From NCBI RefSeq assembly GCF_000718635.1, contig NZ_JOBF01000026.1, positions 1 through 64,000 of the forward strand: a stretch of DNA of 64,000 nt, written 5' to 3'. This document shows, piece by piece, positions 58,645-64,000 of the stretch; the stretch's first letter is position 1; every line of letters starts with the position of its first letter. The position numbers were made by a program, and so were the translations under genes. The notes under the pieces were generated by a model, which saw only the letters and a list, made by a program, of their open reading frames with translations, was not told the origin of the DNA and searched no databases. Source of the DNA: Streptomyces varsoviensis (lineage in GTDB: Bacteria > Actinomycetota > Actinomycetes > Streptomycetales > Streptomycetaceae).

Positions 58645-59511
58645 ATGAGTGCTGCCACGCGTGCCGCGGCGAACGCCGCGACGGACGGGTCCGGACCGAC
58701 GGGGGCCGCCGGCGGCGGGCCCGCCGAGGACGCCGGGACGGCTGGGGCCGCGGGGGGCGCCGGCGCCGCGCTGGCCGGGCAGTTCTTCGACGCCGCCATC
58801 GAGCTGCTGGCGAGGGTGCGCGACGAGGAGGCCGAGTCCGTCGCCGCCGCCGGCGCCCTCCTCGCGGACACCGTCGCCGCCGGCGGCCGCCTCTTCGCCT
58901 TCGGCGCCGGCCACTCCTCGCTCCCCGCCCAGGACGTCGTCTACCGGGCCGGCGGACTCGCCCTCATGAACCTCCTCGCTGTCCCGGGCGTCGTCGGCGT
59001 CAACGTCATGCCGGCCACTCTCGGCAGCGCCCTGGAGCGCGTCGACGGCCTCGCCGGGGCCGTCCTCGACACCAGCCCCGCGCGCTCCGGCGACGCCCTC
59101 GTCGTCATCTCCCTCTCCGGCCGCAACTCCCTGCCCGTGGAGATGGCGCTCAACGCCCGCGCGCTCGGCCTGAAGGTCATCGGGGTGACCTCGGTCGCGT
59201 ACGCCGCCGAGACCAGGTCCCGGCATGTCTCCGGTACGTACCTCAAGGACCACTGCGACATCGTCCTCGACTCCAAGATCGCGCCGGGCGACGCCGAGCT
59301 GACCGCCGAGGGCATCGGCGCCCCCTTCGCCCCCGCCTCCACCGTCGTCACCAGCGCCCTGATGCAGGCCGTCATGGCCGCCGCCGCCGGCGACCTCGCC
59401 GCCCGCGGCATCGATCCGCCGCTGCTGCGCTCCGGCAACGTCGACGGCGGCCATGAGTGGAACGGCCGGATCATGACGGAGTACGGCGACCGGATCTTCT
59501 ACCGCCACTGA
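58645..59511 (+). CDS. SIS-domain protein (sugar-phosphate isomerase/regulator type)
   Basis: A 288-residue protein. A disordered Gly/Ala-rich start precedes a single SIS domain: FAFGAGHSSLPAQDVVYRAGG, VVISLSGRNSLPVEMALNARA and GVTSVAYAAETRS are the sugar-phosphate-binding stretches. Longer than plain isomerases and close to the GlmS-like/uncharacterised SIS group. Substrate is unknown. The ATG at 58645 has GGAAAGG about 12 bases upstream. Confidence 0.88.
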   Translation: MSAATRAAANAATDGSGPTGAAGGGPAEDAGTAGAAGGAGAALAGQFFDAAIELLARVRDEEAESVAAAGALLADTVAAGGRLFAFGAGHSSLPAQDVVYRAGGLALMNLLAVPGVVGVNVMPATLGSALERVDGLAGAVLDTSPARSGDALVVISLSGRNSLPVEMALNARALGLKVIGVTSVAYAAETRSRHVSGTYLKDHCDIVLDSKIAPGDAELTAEGIGAPFAPASTVVTSALMQAVMAAAAGDLAARGIDPPLLRSGNVDGGHEWNGRIMTEYGDRIFYRH

Positions 59512-59559
59512 CCCCGGTCGCCGCCACCGGCCCCGGTCCCCGGCACGGCCGCCGCCCCG

Positions 59560-59665
59560 GCCGCCCGCCCGCGCCCGTACGGCAGGCCCTGCCCGTACGC
59601 CCGCCTCGTGCCCGTACGTACAGCAGGCCCCGTCCGTACGTACGGCAGGCCCCGCCCGTACGCCC
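59560..59665. repeat. Imperfect GTACGGCAGGCCC tandem repeats between convergent genes
   Basis: CCCGTACG-plus-GCAGGCCC blocks recur about four times (near 59574, 59600, 59632 and 59655) between the SIS and PAS stops. The blocks are irregularly spaced, unlike the exact arrays elsewhere in the window. Confidence 0.5.
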
Positions 59666-59675
59666 TACCGCGCCC

Positions 59676-61082
59676 TCACGCCCGTACCGCCGCCGCCAGG
59701 TCCACCGAGGCGGCGACGCGGGCCGCGACGTCCTCCGCGTACGTGGCGTCCACGCGGTCGAACGGGCGGCGGGACGGGCCGCGGAGGAAGGTGGCGGCGC
59801 CCAGGGTGCGGCCGCGGCTGCGCAGCACGACGCTGAGGGCGTGGGCGGTGCCGTCCGGCCATTTGCGGGCCGCGGCCCAGAGCGCGGCGGCGGCGTCGGA
59901 GTCGCCGGAGGAGCTGGAGCGCACCGAGCCGCAGCGTTCGACGGCGAGCAGCGCCGGGTGGCCCTCCGGGTAGCCGACGGGGATGTCGCACGGCGTCGTC
60001 GGCGGCTGCGGGCCGGGCGCGCCCGCGGGCGTCAGCGCGGCGCGTACGAGCCGGACGGGCGGCTCCGCCAGCGCCACCGGCACCGTCAGCACGTCGATCA
60101 GCGCGTGGTCGGCGAACCCGGCGAGCGCGAAGTCGAGCTGGAGCGTCGCGGCCTCCATGGGGTCCTCGCACTCCGCGACGGCGCGCCCCGCCCGGTGCAG
60201 TTGGCTGGCGCGGAACCGCAGCCGCGCGCCCTGCTGCTCGGCGAGGCGCTCCTCCGTCACGTCCGTGAACAGCCAGGCCACGCCCAGCGGCACCGGTTCC
60301 TCGGCGAGCGGCGAGGCGAGCCGCAGGAACCCGCTGCGCCAGCAGCGGCGCTCGGGCGGGTGGCCGTCGTCGCCGCGCAGCGTCACCCACAGCTCGGTCG
60401 GCGCGAGCGGCGCGCCCTCGGCCAGTACGTGCTGGAGCGCGCCCTCCAGCTCCTCGACGCCCTGGTCCAACTGCTCGCCGAGCGGGCGGCCGAGCAGCCC
60501 GGAGCCGGCCGCGCCGAGGGCGGCCGAGGCGTGTTCGTTGACGACGGCCGGGCGCAGGTCGGCGTCGACGAGGACCACGCCCCAGGCGGCGTCCTCGAAC
60601 AGCGCCTCGCTGAGCGCGATCGACCGCTCCAGGTCGATCTGCGCGTGGACCTCGCTGAACGCGCAGTAGACCCCGGCCGGGCCGCCGTCCGCGCCCGGTA
60701 CCGCGGAGGACTGCGTACGGACCAGGACCCGCCCGCCGTCCTTCGTCACCAGCGCGAACTCGTGCACATGGCGGCCCGGCGTCTTCATGGCGCTGAGCAG
60801 CCGCGCCTCGACCTCCTCGGCGTCGGCGGCGCGCACCGCCCAGCCGGTCAGCCCCCGCCGCCCGACGGCTTCCGCCGCCGTCCAGCCGAGGATGCGTTCG
60901 GCCTCGCGGTTCCAGTGGGTGACGACGCCGTCGGCGTCGAAGGCGCAGAGCGCGGCGTCCATCCCGTCGAGGAGCGCGGCGAGCAGTCCGGAGCCGTCAC
61001 CGGCGCCGGGGCCCGGCGGGCCGGGCGGCGGTGCGTCGTGCGGTGTGCCGTGCGATGCGTCTGAACGCTGCGAAGCAGTCAT
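59676..61082 (-). CDS. PAS/GAF-type sensory protein
   Basis: A 468-residue cytoplasmic sensor. PAS 1 (about 30-140) reads LLDGMDAALCAFDADGVVTHWN then AERILGWTAAEAVGRRG; PAS 2 follows (LFEDAAWGVVLVDADLRPAVVNE, to about 280, with the PAC-like RLASPLAEEPVPLGVAWLF); a GAF-like domain ends the chain. No kinase, phosphatase or cyclase output is present; the plan resembles RsbU/SpoIIE-type phosphatases without the PP2C part. GGGGGG is eight bases before the ATG. Confidence 0.85.
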   Translation of the reverse strand: MTASQRSDASHGTPHDAPPPGPPGPGAGDGSGLLAALLDGMDAALCAFDADGVVTHWNREAERILGWTAAEAVGRRGLTGWAVRAADAEEVEARLLSAMKTPGRHVHEFALVTKDGGRVLVRTQSSAVPGADGGPAGVYCAFSEVHAQIDLERSIALSEALFEDAAWGVVLVDADLRPAVVNEHASAALGAAGSGLLGRPLGEQLDQGVEELEGALQHVLAEGAPLAPTELWVTLRGDDGHPPERRCWRSGFLRLASPLAEEPVPLGVAWLFTDVTEERLAEQQGARLRFRASQLHRAGRAVAECEDPMEAATLQLDFALAGFADHALIDVLTVPVALAEPPVRLVRAALTPAGAPGPQPPTTPCDIPVGYPEGHPALLAVERCGSVRSSSSGDSDAAAALWAAARKWPDGTAHALSVVLRSRGRTLGAATFLRGPSRRPFDRVDATYAEDVAARVAASVDLAAAVRA

Positions 61083-61253
61083 TGGACGACCCCCCTGCTT
61101 GGGCGTGCTGCACAAGAAGATATTGAACTCGAACGTGACGCGCGCCACAGCCGGTTCGGCGAAATCGTTGCCTCCGGGAGCCCGCCATGAAGGGCCGCAC
61201 GCACGGCTCACGCGGGTCACGCGGCGGTCGCGCCGCCGTTCGGAAAAAATAGG

Positions 61254-61283
61254 TTGAGCGCCGGGACGGGCGTCTCCTAGAGT
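61254..61283 (+). promoter_or_regulatory. Promoter of the putative small RNA
   Basis: TTGAGC (61254-61259), 18-base spacer, TAGAGT (61278-61283). It points into a region with no plus-strand protein gene except the 12-codon ORF. Confidence 0.6.
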
Positions 61284-61289
61284 GCCGAC

Positions 61290-61480
61290 AACGCCGAAAG
61301 GAGGTGATCGGGAAGTGATTTCATCCCGGACAAGCGAGGTGGCTGCGGGCTGACAGCCCGTCGTCGCACTCTGTGCGGGGCCGGCCAGTTGTCGGCTCAA
61401 TCCAAAGCAGTCACCCGACCCGCGGGCCGCCGGTTTGTCCGGCCGGCTCCCTCTCCGGAGGGACCGAGGCCCGCGGGTCG
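61290..61480 (+). ncRNA. Putative ~190-nt structured RNA with a mini-ORF
   Basis: Transcription should start near 61290. The RNA contains GAAAGGAGGTGATC (61296-61309), complementary over 14 bases to the 3' end of 16S rRNA as I know it; the mini-ORF 61315-61353; hairpin CGGGCT-GAC-AGCCCG (61346-61360) over its stop; GCAC-TCT-GTGC (61366-61376); and a large final hairpin with a 13-bp stem CGACCCGCGGGCC/GGCCCGCGGGTCG (about 61417-61480) enclosing smaller stems. The final hairpin may terminate both this RNA and convergent pdxH. Confidence 0.5.
61315..61353 (+). CDS. 12-residue ORF MISSRTSEVAAG in the putative small RNA
   Basis: GTG start ten bases after GGAGG of an extended 14-base Shine-Dalgarno; stop TGA at 61351-61353 lies inside a tight hairpin. 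The peptide has no runs of one amino acid, so a classical attenuation role is not suggested. Whether it is made is unknown. Confidence 0.45.
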   Translation: MISSRTSEVAAG

Positions 61481-61515
61481 CCTGCGTTCACGCGCCGGCG
61501 CTCACGGACGCGCGC

Positions 61516-62208
61516 TCACGGCCACAGCCGCTCGACGCGCCACCCCTCCGCCGCGGCCCCACGGCCCCCCTCACGCACGTACCGCAACCGGTCGTGCAGC
61601 CGGTTCTCGCGCCCCTGCCAGAACTCCACGCTCTCCGCGCGCACCCGGAAGCCGCCCCAGCCCGGCGGCACCGGCACGGGCTCGCCCTCGGGGTAGCGGG
61701 CGGCCAACTCCGCGTAGGAGTCGTCCAGTTGGGCGCGGCCCGCGACGGTCGCGGACTGGTCGCTGGCCCAGGCGCCGAGCTGTGAGCCGTACGGGCGGCT
61801 GCGGAAGTAGGCGGCGGTCTCGTCGCGGCCGACGCGGTCGGCGGTGCCGGTGACGATGACCTGGCGGGCGATGGAGTGCCAGGGGAAGAGCAGCGAGACG
61901 TGGGGGTTCTCGCCGAGTTCGCGGGCCTTGCGCGAGGTGTAGTTGGTGTAGAAGACGAAGCCGCGCTCGTCGTACCCCTTGAGCAGGACGGTTCGGGAGC
62001 TGGGCCGGCCGGCGGCGTCGGCGGTGGAGACGACCATGGCGTTGGGCTCGTACAGCCCGCCCGTCGCGGCCTGCGCGAACCAGCGCCGGAACTGCTCGTA
62101 CGGATCGGGGGCGAGGTCGGCCTCCGCGAGGCCCTGGGAGCGGTAGTGCACGCGCATGGCGGCCGGGTCGAGTTCGTCAGCTTCGGGCACGCGCTCATCT
62201 TGCAGCAT
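61516..62208 (-). CDS. pdxH: Pyridoxamine 5'-phosphate oxidase
   Basis: A 230-residue FMN enzyme producing pyridoxal 5'-phosphate from PNP or [26 protein letters not shown] is the conserved N-terminus, [26 protein letters not shown] and [18 protein letters not shown] bind FMN, and [20 protein letters not shown] is the C-terminal PdxH signature ending [14 protein letters not shown] lies five bases before the ATG. Divergent from citrate synthase. Confidence 0.96.
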   Translation of the reverse strand: MLQDERVPEADELDPAAMRVHYRSQGLAEADLAPDPYEQFRRWFAQAATGGLYEPNAMVVSTADAAGRPSSRTVLLKGYDERGFVFYTNYTSRKARELGENPHVSLLFPWHSIARQVIVTGTADRVGRDETAAYFRSRPYGSQLGAWASDQSATVAGRAQLDDSYAELAARYPEGEPVPVPPGWGGFRVRAESVEFWQGRENRLHDRLRYVREGGRGAAAEGWRVERLWP

Positions 62209-62676
62209 CGGCGCCCTCCATGGCCCCGACGGCCCCCGCGGCCCCGCCCGCCCCTACGTGCGCGGCCCAGCCTGCCCGTACGCGCCGCCCCGTAACCCTC
62301 ACCCGCCCCAATCCCCAGGTGTGCCGCACATCACTCTTCCCCGGGCGTCGCGCAGCCGCCAAAATCGCAGCCCGGAGCGGCCTGCCGGGTGGTCGCCGCC
62401 GATTGCGGCCGGTTGCCGTCGATTGCCGCCGATTGCAGCCGTTCGCAGCGCTCGACTCGCGGCGTCCGGCCCGAACCAGACCCGCCCGCCGGGGTGACCA
62501 CCCGCCGCACGGGGCATGACCGGGAAGAGCGCCATGGGCCGCGAGCCGCACCACGCAGCCGCGGACCCGATTCGACACCAGCACGCCGGTCGCCGCACGG
62601 TGACGCCACATCTTTACCCAGATTCTGACATTTTGGTCAAAAACCGCCTGTCGATCAGATCACGAGGAGCCGCCTG
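62209..62676. promoter_or_regulatory. Divergent region of pdxH and citrate synthase
   Basis: No gene. Holds the 10-bp iterons (62401-62450) and, nearer to citrate synthase, an AT-rich segment (62610-62650) with TGAC-ATTTTG-GTCA (about 62627-62640), an inverted repeat that may be an operator, then GAGGAG eight bases before the ATG. Confidence 0.5.
62401..62450. repeat. Five 10-bp iterons between pdxH and citrate synthase
   Basis: GATTGCGGCC, GGTTGCCGTC, GATTGCCGCC, GATTGCAGCC and GTTCGCAGCG follow each other in exact 10-base register. A 10-bp period puts each copy on the same face of the helix. Confidence 0.7.
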
Positions 62677-63777
62677 ATGTCCGACTTCGTACCCGGACTA
62701 GAGGGAGTCGTCGCGTTCGAAACGGAGATCGCCGAGCCCGACAAGGAAGGCGGCTCCCTCCGCTACCGAGGCGTCGACATCGAAGACCTGGTGGGCCACG
62801 TCTCCTTCGGGAACGTGTGGGGGCTGCTGGTCGACGGCGCCTTCGACCCCGGCCTGCCGCCCGCCGAACCGTTCCCCATCCCCGTGCACTCCGGTGACAT
62901 CCGCGTCGACGTGCAGTCCGCCCTCGCGATGCTCGCGCCCGTCTGGGGGCTGCGCCCGCTGCTCGACATCGACGAGGCCACCGCCCGCGACGACCTCGCC
63001 CGCGCCGCCGTCATGGCGCTGTCGTACGTGGCCCAGTCGGCGCGCGGCCAGGGCCTGCCGATGGTGCCGCAGAAGGAGATCGACACGGCGCGGACCGTCG
63101 TCGAACGCTTCATGAAGCGCTGGCGCGGGGAGCCCGACCCCAAACACGTCAAGGCCGTCGACGCGTACTGGACATCCGCCGCCGAACACGGCATGAACGC
63201 CTCCACGTTCACCGCCCGCGTCATCGCCTCCACCGGCGCCGACGTCGCCGCCGCGCTCTCCGGCGCGGTCGGCGCCATGTCCGGGCCGCTGCACGGCGGC
63301 GCGCCGTCCCGCGTCCTCGGCATGATCGAGGAGATCGAGCGGACCGGCGACGCGACCGCCTACGTCAAGCGGGCGCTGGACCGCGGCGAACGGCTCATGG
63401 GCTTCGGCCACCGCGTCTACCGCGCCGAGGACCCGCGGGCGCGGGTGCTGCGCCGGACGGCCAAGGAACTGGCCGCGCCGCGCTTCGAGGTCGCGCAGGC
63501 GCTGGAGAAGGCCGCGCTGGAGGAGCTGCACAATCGCCGCCCGGACCGGGTGCTGGCCACCAATGTGGAGTTCTGGGCGGCGATCGTGCTGGACTTCGCG
63601 GAGGTGCCGGCGCACATGTTCACGTCGATGTTCACGTGCGCGCGCACCGCCGGGTGGAGCGCGCACATCCTGGAGCAGAAGCGCACGGGACGGCTCGTAC
63701 GGCCGTCCGCGCGCTACATCGGCCCGGGGGCGCGCGACCCGCGGGACGTCGAGGGGTACGAGGGCATCGCGCACTGA
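62677..63777 (+). CDS. Citrate synthase (type II, actinobacterial)
   Basis: A 366-residue citrate synthase joining acetyl-CoA and oxaloacetate. Catalytic residues are His206 in GPLHGG, His245 in GFGHRVYR and Asp306 in VLDFAEVP; the C-terminal ARTAGWSAHILEQ and RPSARYIGP bind substrate and CoA. The short chain matches the second, smaller citrate synthase of actinobacteria, which may also accept propionyl-CoA. It ends at a strong hairpin. Confidence 0.93.
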   Translation: MSDFVPGLEGVVAFETEIAEPDKEGGSLRYRGVDIEDLVGHVSFGNVWGLLVDGAFDPGLPPAEPFPIPVHSGDIRVDVQSALAMLAPVWGLRPLLDIDEATARDDLARAAVMALSYVAQSARGQGLPMVPQKEIDTARTVVERFMKRWRGEPDPKHVKAVDAYWTSAAEHGMNASTFTARVIASTGADVAAALSGAVGAMSGPLHGGAPSRVLGMIEEIERTGDATAYVKRALDRGERLMGFGHRVYRAEDPRARVLRRTAKELAAPRFEVAQALEKAALEELHNRRPDRVLATNVEFWAAIVLDFAEVPAHMFTSMFTCARTAGWSAHILEQKRTGRLVRPSARYIGPGARDPRDVEGYEGIAH

Positions 63778-63788
63778 CGCGCGTACGA

Positions 63789-63823
63789 GGAGGGGCCGCC
63801 GGAAACCGTCCGGCGACCCCTCC
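63789..63823. terminator. Bidirectional terminator
   Basis: GGAGGGG-C-CGCCGGA (63789-63803), loop AACCG, TCCGGCG-A-CCCCTCC (63809-63823): 14 pairs with one mismatch between the convergent citrate synthase and phospholipase genes. Confidence 0.75.
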
Positions 63824-63830
63824 ACCGTGC

Positions 63831-64000
63831 TCAGTCGTGGTACGCCGTACCCGCCCAGCGCCGTACGAAGCCGTCCGCGCCGGTGACCGTCACGTCGTAG
63901 CGCCCGTCCTGGGTCGGCCAGTCCACGTGGGCGGGCCGGCCCGCCCGTACGTCGACGGTGCGGCGCTCGCCGCCGTGGCCGCCGGGCTCCAGCGTGAAGC
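63831..64000 (-). CDS. Phosphocholine-specific phospholipase C, C-terminal end (partial)
   Basis: Only the last 55 or so codons are in the window; the start lies to the right. The tail reads FTLEPGGHGGERRTVDVRA, then HVDWPTQDGRYDVTVTGADG and ends AGTAYHD. DWP-X-DGRYDVTVT is the typical end of the second C-terminal repeat (PF05506) of bacterial phosphocholine-preferring phospholipase C, a secreted enzyme. Identification rests on this short segment. Confidence 0.7.
   Translation of the reverse strand, partial: FTLEPGGHGGERRTVDVRAGRPAHVDWPTQDGRYDVTVTGADGFVRRWAGTAYHD

Larger units (their letters stand above)
61083..61515. other. 433-bp gap holding the putative small RNA
   Basis: The left part (61083-61250) is the promoter region of the PAS gene; GCGGTCGCGCCGCC (about 61224-61237) is a short palindrome. 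The right part is the RNA described at 61290-61480. Confidence 0.5.

Noticed and set aside
1..64000. tRNA, rRNA, insertion sequence or phage integration site
   Set aside because: No tRNA T-loop/acceptor pattern, transposase or integrase motif was seen in the window.

Overview
The window is high-GC actinobacterial chromosome, almost certainly Streptomyces or a close relative. The reasons are the GC content, frequent GTG and occasional TTG starts, one rare in-frame TTA codon, and the gene families: DmdR/IdeR repressor, PspC-type sensor kinase, PASTA-less Ser/Thr kinases, bifunctional primase/polymerase-domain protein, SCO4402-family protein, DUF6247 protein, and a sigma factor with a zinc-finger anti-sigma partner. 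I see no rRNA, tRNA, CRISPR array, insertion sequence, or NRPS/PKS gene.

Layout. 1-10 kb: a small membrane protein, an NlpC/P60 cell-wall hydrolase, a membrane esterase, a PspC-domain histidine kinase with its NarL-type regulator, a membrane Ser/Thr kinase, divergent PspC-domain membrane genes, and DoxX. 10-21 kb: class II aldolase, a tandem pair of Uma2 proteins, guaA, a chorismate mutase behind a probable Phe/Tyr attenuator, a GMC oxidoreductase with succinate-semialdehyde dehydrogenase, a second Ser/Thr kinase, and an NTF2-like protein. 22.5-29.2 kb: a tight six-gene operon (pyruvate-type aldolase, FAH-family enzyme, PhyH dioxygenase, ThDP enzyme, MFS exporter, atypical SDR). It looks like a small, orphan biosynthetic pathway built on 2-oxo acids and is the best candidate for an undescribed system. 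29.3-40.3 kb: a TetR/MFS drug-export pair, M64 peptidase, proline iminopeptidase-like hydrolase, XRE-TPR regulator, DUF4344 metallopeptidase, a second two-component pair, and a STAS protein. 40.6-51.5 kb: sigma/anti-sigma pair, purU, an SCO4402-type protein, a proline-rich membrane protein with repeated Thr-X-X-Pro-Pro motifs, an HTH/TPR regulator divergent from a Prim-Pol protein, and an ABC exporter. 51.5-64 kb: lipoprotein plus sensor kinase, FAD monooxygenase behind palindromic operators, a possible toxin-antitoxin pair, a hydrolase, the DmdR iron repressor, SIS and PAS proteins, a probable small RNA, pdxH, citrate synthase, and the end of a phospholipase C.

Non-coding structure is rich. 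Short tandem repeats (26, 29, 54, 26 bp) repeatedly sit exactly at gene 3' ends. One of these arrays reads as four consecutive intrinsic terminators. The 700-bp tandem duplication that made the Uma2 pair copied the guaA terminator hairpin with it. A 107-bp near-perfect hairpin lies at the left edge. A strongly promoted ~200-nt RNA at 61.29-61.48 kb carries a 12-codon ORF and 14 nt complementary to the known 3' end of 16S rRNA. All functions are read from sequence motifs and remembered family features; no database search was run.
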